From: a virus
Length of the DNA stretch: 28,860 nt
Virus record (IMG/VR): IMGVR_UViG_3300036804_000069
Coordinates: 1 to 28,860 of that record
Strand: one strand, 5' to 3'
Position numbers and translations under genes: made by a program
The notes under the pieces: generated by a model
What the model was told of the DNA's origin: nothing
Database searches by the model: none
What the model saw: only the letters and a program-made list of their open reading frames with translations
Part shown: one piece after another, positions 1-6,131 of the stretch
How the letters are laid out: each line of letters begins with the position of its first letter
Position numbering within the stretch: the first letter of the stretch is position 1

Positions 1-2
1 CC

Positions 3-581
3 ATGCGGGCCACATCCTTGGACGCCCGCGACCGGGCCCGGATCGCGGCCGAGCTGGACCGCCGATATCCGCCCGATCCTCTGCCGGCCCCGGCCGCAAC
101 GGGTGACGCGGTTGGGGATCTGCTCGCCGACCGGGCCGCGCTCGACGCGGCCACGGACCCGATGCCCGCCCCGGAAGAGTGGGGCGCCCTCGCCAACGAT
201 GCGAAGTTCGCAGACGAGCTGGCCGCCGCAGTCAAGGCTGCCGAGAAGAAGACCGGCGCCGAGCCGGTCGAACGGATCACCAGGGCCAAGGCGCGGGAGA
301 TGTACGCCGAGTACGTCTATCGGCAGTACCTCGACGCCGAGGACGCTTGCCGCGGGTACCTGCTCAACAAGAAGGCACAGACCGACGGCATCGACCCCAT
401 GAGTCTGTTCTCTGGTCCGGCCCGCATTGCTCACGCGCGCGCGTCGGATGAACTGCGCGAGTGGTGGCGCGTCAATGGCCGCCTGACGCAAGCTGAGTTC
501 ATCGAGAAGGCGACAGGCCAGGAGTCGGCCGCCGCTGCGAAGGCCCGTAAGAACGAGTCGGACCACCAGAACCGGAGATGA
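3..581 (+). CDS. Unrecognised head-region protein, possibly 5'-truncated
   Basis: The frame is open from the window edge to a TGA at 579-581. The first ATG is at base 3 with only two bases before it, so the true start may lie upstream and this may be the C-terminal part of a longer protein. The visible 192 residues are hydrophilic and mostly helical in character, with Ala/Asp/Glu-rich stretches and a charged tail. I see no signal peptide, membrane segment or catalytic motif. Its position, one small gene plus one opposite-strand gene before the scaffold, is where phages often place a portal-associated minor capsid (MuF-type) or maturation protein. That is inference from order only; no such motif is visible. 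The coding frame is well supported by G/C-rich third positions. Confidence 0.75.
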   Translation: MRATSLDARDRARIAAELDRRYPPDPLPAPAATGDAVGDLLADRAALDAATDPMPAPEEWGALANDAKFADELAAAVKAAEKKTGAEPVERITRAKAREMYAEYVYRQYLDAEDACRGYLLNKKAQTDGIDPMSLFSGPARIAHARASDELREWWRVNGRLTQAEFIEKATGQESAAAAKARKNESDHQNRR

Positions 582-583
582 GC

Positions 584-745
584 ATGGGAACGCGCGAGGA
601 CATCACACAGGCTGTGGACGAGGGGGCTGAAGCTGGCCACCGCGGCGACCGGCCGACCGCATGCCCGTACCCGGCTGACACGCTGCTCCGCGCGGCGTGG
701 ATCCGCGGCTACGCCACCGTGCGCCCGATCACGACCGCGGACTGA
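584..745 (+). CDS. Rmf/CrpP-fold-like small protein
   Basis: This 53-residue protein is too short for usual ORF cut-offs but resembles the ribosome modulation factor/CrpP fold. It has a glycine-spaced first helix (EGAEAGHRG, residues 13-21), then a CPYP turn at 27-30, then LLRAAWIRGY at 34-43. E. coli Rmf has the same order (EAGxxG, CPY, W..GW). Rmf dimerises 70S ribosomes in stationary phase; actinobacterial and phage relatives are untested. I chose the ATG at 584 because a GGAG at 574-577 sits six bases upstream; an in-frame ATG at 578 overlaps the previous stop and would add two residues. The 3' end overlaps the convergent minus-strand gene by 17 bases. Family assignment is by motif only. 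The role could be ribosome hibernation or modification of host translation. Confidence 0.7.
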   Translation: MGTREDITQAVDEGAEAGHRGDRPTACPYPADTLLRAAWIRGYATVRPITTAD

Positions 746-1037
746 ACCGCACGACCGGGCGATAACCGTCGAGGTCGCCGACGGCAACGCCGAGCGCGCG
801 CAGCTGCTCGACGATGGCGCCGAGGCGTGACAGCTGGCGAGTGAGGGCGGACCACTGCACCACTCGCACCGTGTCGCCAGCCTCGACCGCGTTGACCATC
901 TCGCGCCATCCCGGCCCGATTTGCAGGGATGAGCCCGCGTCCCAGTAGACGCGCTCGCACCCGGCAGCGCGCAGCGCAGCGATGTCCCGTGCGCGTCTGT
1001 TCGGGCTGCTGTGCCGTACGTACCCATGCATCGTCAT
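729..1037 (-). CDS. Isolated resolvase-like N-terminal domain, catalytically degenerate
   Basis: The 102-residue product aligns along its whole length with the resolvase/invertase catalytic domain: GYVRHSS at 5-11, AAGCERVYWD at 24-33, then a GD-x-V strand and an LxRL helix. Tyr6, Arg8 and Ser10 match the family positions for active-site residues. However, the usual DRxxR helix reads SALTR (63-67), losing the Asp and first Arg. The C-terminal DNA-binding helix-turn-helix, zinc ribbon and coiled coil are absent. The ATG at 1037-1035 has a strong upstream GGGGGAG on the minus strand. It is the only minus-strand gene among the head genes and overlaps the Rmf-like gene tail to tail. It probably does not recombine DNA alone; it might be a regulator, a dimerisation partner or a relic. 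The family call is firm, the function unknown. Confidence 0.75.
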   Translation of the reverse strand: MTMHGYVRHSSPNRRARDIAALRAAGCERVYWDAGSSLQIGPGWREMVNAVEAGDTVRVVQWSALTRQLSRLGAIVEQLRALGVAVGDLDGYRPVVRFSPRS

Positions 1038-1054
1038 AGACCGATTCTCCCCCA

Positions 1055-1080
1055 GGGCCCGCCAGGCGCGGGCCCTTTTT
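1055..1080 (+). terminator. Rho-independent terminator inside the head gene cluster
   Basis: A perfect 8-bp GC stem (GGGCCCGC / GCGGGCCC, 5-nt loop CAGGC) at 1055-1075 is followed directly by five T residues at 1076-1080. It would stop plus-strand transcription coming from the genes upstream, just before the scaffold and capsid genes. It also lies at the 5' side of the minus-strand recombinase-like gene. Confidence 0.75.
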
Positions 1081-1092
1081 GCATGCCCACAT

Positions 1093-1111
1093 GGCCCGCC
1101 AGGCGCGGGCC
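1093..1111 (+). repeat. Second copy of the terminator hairpin, without T-run
   Basis: The 19-base core of the terminator stem-loop (from 1056) is repeated exactly at 1093-1111, 37 bases downstream. It can form a 7-bp stem with the same CAGGC loop but is followed by CAACACC, not T residues. It ends 12 bases before the scaffold ribosome-binding site, so it may act as an RNA structure ahead of the scaffold gene rather than as a terminator. Confidence 0.7.
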
Positions 1112-1135
1112 CAACACCGCACCAGGAGTGCACCC

Positions 1136-1774
1136 ATGAGCGAGACCGCGACCAGCACGGCGACCGGCGACACTGGCCAGCAGGGCGACCCGGCGACGGC
1201 ACCGACCGGGCAGGACCCGACCACCGCCGCGCAGCCGAGCACCGACCCGGCCACTGGTAACGCGGCGGAGGACGCCGCCGCCACGATCGCGCGCCTCGAA
1301 TCGGAGCTGACCGCCGCCCGCAAGGACGCCGGGCGCTCCCGCGTCACAGCGAAGCAGCAGGCCGCCGACGACGCCCGAGCGCAGCTTGCGCAGGAGATCG
1401 GAAAGGCGCTCGGCCTGGTGCCGGGCGACACCCCGCCGGACCCCGCACAGCTCACGCAGCAGCTCACCGAGTCGCAGCAGCAGGCCCGACAGACCACGGT
1501 CGAACTGGCCGTCTACCGCACCGCGCGGGACGCGGGCGCAGACCCTGACGCCCTGCTCGACAGCCGAGCATTCGCGGCCTCGCTCGCCGACATCGACCCC
1601 ACCGACACCGACGCCGTCACCGCCGCCATCAAGGCCGCCATATCGGCGAATCCGAAGCTCGGCGCCGCGCCGGCCGGACCGCCGCGCGGCGGCGCCGACT
1701 TCACCGGAACGCGTACCGGCGAGCGGAAGCCCGCCACCCTTCACGACGCCATCGCCGCCAAGCTCGGCGGCTGA
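1136..1774 (+). CDS. Capsid scaffolding protein
   Basis: This 212-residue protein lies directly before the major capsid gene and has the composition of a phage scaffold. It has a disordered Thr/Pro/Gln/Asp-rich N-terminus (1-42), a long predicted coiled coil (about 43-92 and again about 105-130, LESELTAARKD type), and a basic C-terminus rich in Gly/Pro ending KLGG. Scaffolds organise capsid subunits into a procapsid and then leave, usually after binding capsid through a basic C-terminal helix. The ATG at 1136 has AGGAG at 1124-1128, seven bases upstream. A longer in-frame start at 1079 would fall inside the hairpin region and has no such site. No protease motif is present. Confidence 0.85.
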   Translation: MSETATSTATGDTGQQGDPATAPTGQDPTTAAQPSTDPATGNAAEDAAATIARLESELTAARKDAGRSRVTAKQQAADDARAQLAQEIGKALGLVPGDTPPDPAQLTQQLTESQQQARQTTVELAVYRTARDAGADPDALLDSRAFAASLADIDPTDTDAVTAAIKAAISANPKLGAAPAGPPRGGADFTGTRTGERKPATLHDAIAAKLGG

Positions 1775-1791
1775 ACCTCAGGAGTACCCAC

Positions 1792-2796
1792 ATGCCCGTC
1801 ACCCTTGCCGAGGCGAAGAACAACACCCAGGAGGACCTGGACGTCCAGGTCATCGACGAGTTCCGCAAGGAGAGCGCGATCCTGGATTCGCTCACCTTCG
1901 ACGACGCCGTGAACCCGGCCGGCGGGGGCGCGACCCTCGAATACGGCTACCGGCGCCTGATCACCCAGCCGACCGCGGATTTCCGCGCGCTGAACTCGGA
2001 GTACGCGCCCTCGAACGTCCTTACCCAGAAGTACAGCATCGAACTCAGTGTGCTCGGTGGGTCGTTCCAGGTCGACCGCGTCATTGCGAAGCTGGGCCCG
2101 GCCGCGTCCGGAACCGTCGCGCTGAACATGTCGCAGAAGATCAAGGCGGCCCGCACCCGGTTCCAGGACTCCGTGATCAACGGCGACACCGCCGTGGAGG
2201 CGGACGGATTCGACGGTCTCGACAAGGCCCTGACCGGCAGCGACACAGAGTTCCGGCTCGACGAGGTGACCGACTGGACCGACTTCGACGGCAGCACCCG
2301 CGCCGAGCACCGGGCGCTCGACGCCATCGATGAGTGGCTGTCCCTGCTCGACGGCACCCCGACCGTCATCCTCGGGAACAAGGCCGCGCTCGCCCGCGTC
2401 CGGGCCGCCGCGCGCCGGGCGGGGATGTACACGAAGGACCCCGTGGCCGACCTGATGGGGCCCGGCGGCCGACCGATCGTCCGTGAGACGTACGGCGGGA
2501 TCATCTTCGCCGACCCGGGCGACAAGGCGGGCAGCAACGACCCGATCATCCCCATCGACGACCGCACCGTCGGTGGAACCGCCGCAACGGGGCTGACGGA
2601 CCTGTACGCCTACCGCGCGGGTCTCGACGGCTTCCACGGCGTTTCGACCGTCGGGGGGCAGATCGTATCGACGTGGCTCCCGGACTTCGGATCGTCCGGC
2701 GCCGTCAAGACCGGCGAGGTGGAACTCGGCCCGGTCGGTGTCGTCCTCAAGGCGACGAAGGCGGCGAGCGTCTTCCGCAACATCAAGGTCCGCTGA
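1792..2796 (+). CDS. Major capsid protein (HK97-like fold)
   Basis: The 334-residue protein is the main shell subunit. It has the features of actinophage HK97-fold capsid proteins: an N-terminal helical arm (residues 1-35), the E-loop and P-domain region with the phrase LEYGYRRL, a central A-domain segment with IDEWLSLLDGTPTVILGNK, and a C-terminal strand series ending VFRNIKVR. The size is typical for a capsid protein with a separate scaffold and no fused delta domain. The start has a CAGGAG site before ATG 1792. It lies 17 bases after the scaffold, and its stop overlaps the next start, as expected for a highly expressed head operon. Confidence 0.92.
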   Translation: MPVTLAEAKNNTQEDLDVQVIDEFRKESAILDSLTFDDAVNPAGGGATLEYGYRRLITQPTADFRALNSEYAPSNVLTQKYSIELSVLGGSFQVDRVIAKLGPAASGTVALNMSQKIKAARTRFQDSVINGDTAVEADGFDGLDKALTGSDTEFRLDEVTDWTDFDGSTRAEHRALDAIDEWLSLLDGTPTVILGNKAALARVRAAARRAGMYTKDPVADLMGPGGRPIVRETYGGIIFADPGDKAGSNDPIIPIDDRTVGGTAATGLTDLYAYRAGLDGFHGVSTVGGQIVSTWLPDFGSSGAVKTGEVELGPVGVVLKATKAASVFRNIKVR

Positions 2797-3248
2797 TGAT
2801 CGACACACCGGGCGGCGAGCACCGCGACGCGCTCGCCGCCCCCGCCGTCACCGTCGACACCGACGGCACCCGCCGCCCGCTCAGCGAGGTACTGGCCGAA
2901 CTTGCCGGGGGCGAGGCGCAGCCGGTCACGTGGGAGCAGATCACCGGCAAGCCGGCCGCTTTCCCGCCCGCGACGCACACGCACACGGCCGCGCAGGTGT
3001 CGGACGCGTCGGCGGTCGGCCGCTCTGTACTCACCGCCGCGGACGGTACCGCCGCCCGGACTGCGATCGGGGCGGGCACGTCGTCGCTCGCGGTCGGCAC
3101 CACCGCGGCGACCGCCGCCGCGGGCAACCACGTCCACACCGCCGCGACCGTCACCGCTACGGCGATCGGGCCCGGTACCGCCACCACGGTGCAAGGGGTC
3201 CTCGCCGAGCTGGACGCGCGGATCACCGCACTGGAAGGGGCCCCGTAA
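2796..3248 (+). CDS. Probable head fibre or decoration protein
   Basis: The 150-residue protein begins at an ATG that shares its A with the capsid stop codon. After a 45-residue N-terminal anchor region it carries the fibre-type phrase WEQITGKPAAFPPATHTHTA, followed by Ala/Thr/Gly-rich repeats (DASAVGRSVLTAADGTAA, then HVHTAATVTATA) and a C-terminal heptad-like helix (VLAELDARITALEGAP). The GKP-F-P-HTH phrase is common in trimeric phage fibres. Because it directly follows the capsid gene rather than the tail genes, a fibre bound to the capsid, as in head fibres of other phages, is the best reading. The C-terminal helix would trimerise it. A capsid cement role is the alternative. Confidence 0.65.
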   Translation: MIDTPGGEHRDALAAPAVTVDTDGTRRPLSEVLAELAGGEAQPVTWEQITGKPAAFPPATHTHTAAQVSDASAVGRSVLTAADGTAARTAIGAGTSSLAVGTTAATAAAGNHVHTAATVTATAIGPGTATTVQGVLAELDARITALEGAP

Positions 3249-3427
3249 TGGCCACTCTGCATACCCCCCTCGAAGGCTTCACCGGCCCCGGGCCGGGCGG
3301 CACCACCTTCGTGAACGGCCAGGCCGAGACGGACGATCCGGCGGTGATCGCGTACGCGCGACGCCACGGATACCGGGTCGAGGACGAGCCGAAGAAATCG
3401 GCCGGCCGCACGCCGAAGGGGGACTGA
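3248..3427 (+). CDS. Small conserved head-region protein, unknown
   Basis: The 59-residue protein starts at an ATG overlapping the previous TAA (TAATG). It contains the phrase FVNGQAETDDPAVIAYARRHGYRVE and a lysine-rich tail (KKSAGRTPKGD). This F-x-x-G-x-AxT-DDP-...-GY-V pattern recurs in small proteins between capsid and connector genes of actinophages, but I know of no assigned function. It has no membrane segment or cysteine. Position suggests a minor head or connector role. Confidence 0.75.
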   Translation: MATLHTPLEGFTGPGPGGTTFVNGQAETDDPAVIAYARRHGYRVEDEPKKSAGRTPKGD

Positions 3428-3431
3428 CCCC

Positions 3432-3818
3432 ATGCCCCGTGTGTACGCCACTCCTGACCAACTGGCGGACGCTACGGGGCACCCGGCCCCGCCGGACGCC
3501 GAACGGCTACTGGCACGCGCGTCCGAGGACGTCGACGATGCGCTGATCACCGCCGTCTACCGGACCGATGCCGACGGGATGCCGACGGACCCCGCCATCG
3601 TGGCCGCGCTCACCGCCGCCACCGTGGCGCAGGTCGAGTACGTGGCTGCGCTGGGCGGCGACGACACCGGGGCGGCCGGCCAGTGGGATTCGGTCAGCAT
3701 CGGCCCGGTGTCCATGTCCGGCCGCCGCGGCGGGCCCGTCGGGTCGGCTGTCGACATCGGGCCGCGGGCGCTGCGGACCCTGTCCAGGGCCGGGCTGCTG
3801 CCGGGGGTGATTTGGTGA
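3432..3818 (+). CDS. Head-tail connector (adaptor) protein
   Basis: The 128-residue protein is the first connector after the capsid genes. It has the helical pattern of gp6/gp15-type adaptors: an N-terminal YATPDQLADATG motif, a helix ERLLARASEDVDDALITAVY, a loop, then a long helix with IVAALTAATVAQVEYVAA and a C-terminal segment RALRTLSRAGLL. These adaptors form a ring under the portal and receive the stopper. ATG 3432 lies 4 bases after the previous stop, and its own stop overlaps the next GTG start, so the neck proteins are translationally coupled. Confidence 0.8.
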   Translation: MPRVYATPDQLADATGHPAPPDAERLLARASEDVDDALITAVYRTDADGMPTDPAIVAALTAATVAQVEYVAALGGDDTGAAGQWDSVSIGPVSMSGRRGGPVGSAVDIGPRALRTLSRAGLLPGVIW

Positions 3819-4132
3819 GGGCCCCATCGTGGCTGATGCCGCACCGCATCACCATCCAGCGCTACCGGGGTGATGGACCGGTCGGGCCGGTCTACTGGCC
3901 GCCGGACCCGCCCGCCGCCGCGCTGGTCTCCGAGACCGTACGCACGGTGCGGGACCGAACCGGCGCCGAGGTGACCAGCACCGCGCAGATCATCGCTGCC
4001 CCGGATCTTGCCTGCCCGGCACAGTCCCGCATCACGCTCCCGAGCGGCCGGATCACGACCGCATTGCACGTCTCCCCGCACACCGCGCCGGGCCTCCCGG
4101 TGCCGCAGTCGACGGAGGTGTTTTGCGAGTGA
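3815..4132 (+). CDS. Head closure (stopper) protein
   Basis: The 105-residue protein begins with a GTG overlapping the adaptor stop (GTGA). It is strand-rich: MPHRITIQRYRGDG, then ALVSETVRTVRDRTGAEVTS, then ITLPSGRITTALHVSPHTAPG, ending EVFCE. This size, strand pattern and position match the SPP1 gp16-like head completion proteins that close the portal channel after packaging. I see no similar longer domain. Assignment is by order and fold-like sequence pattern rather than by a catalytic motif. Confidence 0.7.
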   Translation: MRAPSWLMPHRITIQRYRGDGPVGPVYWPPDPPAAALVSETVRTVRDRTGAEVTSTAQIIAAPDLACPAQSRITLPSGRITTALHVSPHTAPGLPVPQSTEVFCE

Positions 4133-4479
4133 CGCAGCGATCACGCCTCACATGGAACGGCGATGCGGTGGTCCGGGGTACCCGCGAGGGTGCGGCCCGC
4201 GGTCTTCGTCTCGGCGCCGAACATGTACTTCAGGTCAGCCGTGAACGCGTCCCGATCGAAGAGGGCACCCTCGAACGCTCCGGCACGGCCACGGTCGACG
4301 AGCAGCAGCTCACAGCCGCCGTTGCCTACGACACCCCTTATGCCGTCCCCCAGCACGAACGGATGGACTACCGGCACGATGCCGGGCGCACCGCAAAATA
4401 CCTTGAGCAGCCGCTTGCCGAGGAGGCGGCGGCAGTCGGCCGGATCATCGCGGCGCAGCTGCGGCGGTCCCTCCGATGA
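4129..4479 (+). CDS. Neck/tail completion protein, HK97 gp10-like
   Basis: The 116-residue protein resembles the minor capsid/HK97 gp10 family: a basic N-terminus, helix GAARGLRLGAEHVLQVSRERVP, the signature IEEGTLERSGTATVD, strand TAAVAYDTPYAVPQHERMDY and a closing helix with arginines. Proteins of this family join tail to neck. I chose GTG 4129, which overlaps the preceding stop (GTGA) and has GGAGG at 4114-4118 at usable spacing. A TTG at 4123 is in frame but too close to that site. The stop overlaps the next ATG. Confidence 0.75.
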   Translation: MTQRSRLTWNGDAVVRGTREGAARGLRLGAEHVLQVSRERVPIEEGTLERSGTATVDEQQLTAAVAYDTPYAVPQHERMDYRHDAGRTAKYLEQPLAEEAAAVGRIIAAQLRRSLR

Positions 4480-4910
4480 GCTACACCGCCGATGTCGTCG
4501 AGGGCCTGGCCGAACTCCTCGACGAGCACGGGCTCGGCACGTACGGGCCGCCGGATGAGCCGTACCCCACGGAGAGCATGGCAATTGTGCTGGGCTTCAT
4601 GCCCGCGGCCCCGGACGCGGTGCTCTGCCTAACGCCGTACCCGGTCGAGGACACAGGCAGCACCGACGCGATCACCGCAGTGCAGGTGCGGATGCGCGCT
4701 GGCCGCGACCCGCGCGACGTCTACCGCGTGGCCGACGCCGTATGCGATCTCCTGCACGGCCGCGAGCACTTCCGGCTCCGTGGTGTGCCGGTCGCCCTGA
4801 TGTGGCGCCAGTCCGAGACGCAACTCGGGCTCGACAGCAACGGCCGTATGGAGCTGTCGGCCAACTACTACGCCCGGACAACCCGGGCCACCCCCAACGC
4901 CTACGAGTAG
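4476..4910 (+). CDS. Tail terminator protein
   Basis: The 144-residue protein follows the neck gene with an ATGA overlap. It has the alternating pattern of tail terminators: an N-terminal helix (YTADVVEGLAELLDEHGLG), strands with LCLTPYPV and TAVQVRMRAG, a helix with DVYRVADAVCDLLHG, then RLRGVPVALMWRQSETQLG and a last strand ELSANYYARTTR. Such proteins cap the growing tail tube and fix tail length together with the tape measure. The position right before the tail tube gene supports this. The alternative family name in databases would be a phage minor capsid protein. Confidence 0.75.
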   Translation: MSYTADVVEGLAELLDEHGLGTYGPPDEPYPTESMAIVLGFMPAAPDAVLCLTPYPVEDTGSTDAITAVQVRMRAGRDPRDVYRVADAVCDLLHGREHFRLRGVPVALMWRQSETQLGLDSNGRMELSANYYARTTRATPNAYE

Positions 4911-4921
4911 GAGCACCGCCC

Positions 4922-5413
4922 ATGAGTACCCCTGTCGATCCCGCAGTGACCGCCCTCGCCCGCAGGTGGCGGCTTGAAGTCAACGTCGGCACCGGGTCTA
5001 CGCCGGATTGGAAGGTTTGCCCCGGCGTCACCGCGTTCACCCCGGCCGCCGAGCCGAACATCGAAGACTCCTCCGACTACGACTCTGACGGCTGGGCCGG
5101 GAACACCAAGACCGGCCAGTCGTGGGAGCTTTCGACCACGATCAACCGAAAGATCGTCGACACAGCGAAGACCTACAACGCCGTACACGAGGCGCTGCGC
5201 CTCGCTTCCTTCGCGTACGGGTCGGCGTCGCTGGTGCACGTCCGGTACATGGACCGCAACGGTCTACCGGAGGCGTACGAGGGGCACGCGCTGGTGACGT
5301 GGGCGCCGTCCGGCGGTGAGTACACCGCTCTGGATCAGGTCGAGGTCACCCTCACTGGTGACGGCCCGCTGAAGCCGATCGAGAACCCGCTTGCCACGGA
5401 TGGTGGCGCCTGA
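4922..5413 (+). CDS. Major tail tube protein
   Basis: The 163-residue protein has the single-domain tail tube pattern: a DVT-like N-terminus (RRWRLEVNVGTG), the phrase EDSSDYDSDGWAGNTKTG-QSW, a helix near AKTYNAVHEALRLASFAYG, and paired closing strands GHALVTWAPSGGEY and VEVTLTGDGPLKPI. It would form stacked hexamers along the tape measure. It starts at ATG 4922 after a GGAG at 4910-4913, is separated from the terminator gene by 11 bases, and its stop overlaps the chaperone ATG by one base (TGATG). Confidence 0.87.
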   Translation: MSTPVDPAVTALARRWRLEVNVGTGSTPDWKVCPGVTAFTPAAEPNIEDSSDYDSDGWAGNTKTGQSWELSTTINRKIVDTAKTYNAVHEALRLASFAYGSASLVHVRYMDRNGLPEAYEGHALVTWAPSGGEYTALDQVEVTLTGDGPLKPIENPLATDGGA

Positions 5414-5928
5414 TGGCAGGGTTTCAGGCGCTCGCCGACTTCCTCGACGACGCGCTCGAACTTCCCGTGACGGGTCGCGATGGTGTCGAGCGGGTCTATC
5501 GGATCGAGGACCCGTCCGCGGAGGACGGCATCAAGATCGAGAAGATCACCACGCTCGCCGCTCGCCTCGCTGCGGGCGGCGAGGCCATCGAGTCCCCCGC
5601 CCTGGACGACGAGCAGGAACTCGACCTCTACCGCATGTGCCTCGGCTCGGCGTACGAGCAGCTGCGCGCCGACCTGTCGTGGGGGCGATTCCGGCACGTG
5701 GCTCTCACGGCCATGATGTGGATCACCGCCGACCGCGAGACCGCGGAAGCGTACTGGGCCACCGGGAACATGCCGGGAAAAGCGGCGCCGAACCGCGAGA
5801 CCAGGCGCCGGGCGTCGCGCGGCTCCTCGGCGTCGGTTGCGGCGAGTACGACGAAGCCACGGGCCTCTACGAGTGGTACGAGGGCGGCCTCGCCGCGCAG
5901 CCGCAAGGCGGCCACGGCCCCGCGCTGA
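5413..5928 (+). CDS. Tail assembly chaperone, zero-frame product
   Basis: The 171-residue product is the short form of the tail assembly chaperone (gpG-like) between tube and tape measure. Residues 1-120 form the conserved helical part (FQALADFLDDALELPV, then AEDGIKIEKITTLAARLAAG, then LGSAYEQLRADLSWGRFRHVALTAMMWITAD). The last 48 residues (Ser/Arg/Ala/Thr-rich) have low complexity. They overlap the -1 frame that encodes the conserved second domain, so they look like the by-product of dual coding. Its ATG shares a base with the tail tube stop. Confidence 0.85.
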   Translation: MAGFQALADFLDDALELPVTGRDGVERVYRIEDPSAEDGIKIEKITTLAARLAAGGEAIESPALDDEQELDLYRMCLGSAYEQLRADLSWGRFRHVALTAMMWITADRETAEAYWATGNMPGKAAPNRETRRRASRGSSASVAASTTKPRASTSGTRAASPRSRKAATAPR

Positions 5929-6131
5929 CGTGGGATGCCCTGCTCGCACAGTGGCCGCTCATTGAATGCGACCTGCACCAGGTCTACGGCATCGACGCCA
6001 GTAGCGGCGTACTCCGCGAGCGGTCATGGCGGTGGCTTCGCGCCCGCATAACCGGCCTGCTCTCCACTGAATGCCGCATCAACCGGCACTTCTCACCGCC
6101 CGACACCAACGGGCAGAAGGGAGGCCGGTAA
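5413..6131 (+). CDS. Tail assembly chaperone, -1 frameshift fusion product
   Basis: The -1 frame from 5781 to the stop at 6129-6131 has no start of its own and encodes a conserved-looking domain (LLGVGCGEYDEATGLYEWYE, then DALLAQWPLIECDLHQVYG, then RSWRWLRARITGLL). A -1 slip on the heptamer at 5775-5781 joins it to residues 1-123 of the zero-frame protein, giving about 239 residues, the equivalent of lambda gpGT. Such fusions keep the tape measure soluble and recruit tube subunits. The reading frame after the slip stops one base before the tape-measure ATG. Confidence 0.85.
5775..5781 (+). promoter_or_regulatory. -1 ribosomal frameshift slippery site G-GGA-AAA
   Basis: The heptamer GGGAAAA sits in the zero frame as CCG-GGA-AAA-GCG, exactly the X-XXY-YYZ register needed for simultaneous -1 slippage. 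A 7-bp stem follows (CGGCGCC at 5783-5789 pairing with GGCGCCG at 5804-5810, 14-nt loop), which could stimulate pausing although its spacing from the heptamer is short. The same heptamer is used by tail chaperone genes in many actinophages. Confidence 0.85.

Noticed and set aside
3-581. Calling the first gene a MuF-type capsid protein
   Set aside because: The position would allow it, but no MuF motif is visible in the part present, so it is left unrecognised.
729-1037. Insertion sequence or transposon around the recombinase-like gene
   Set aside because: No terminal inverted repeats, target duplication or transposase features; only the small hairpin repeat at 1055-1111 is nearby.
1055-1112. 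CRISPR-like repeats
   Set aside because: Only two copies of a terminator-type stem-loop with a short gap, not a repeat-spacer array.
1741-2808. Long minus-strand open frame of 355 codons opposite the capsid gene
   Set aside because: It mirrors the capsid gene, a common effect of high-GC codon use; it has no ribosome-binding site and its product has no recognisable features. The same applies to long antisense frames opposite the scaffold, tape measure and hub genes.
4123-4479. TTG start for the neck protein
   Set aside because: GTG 4129 overlaps the preceding stop and has better spacing from GGAGG.
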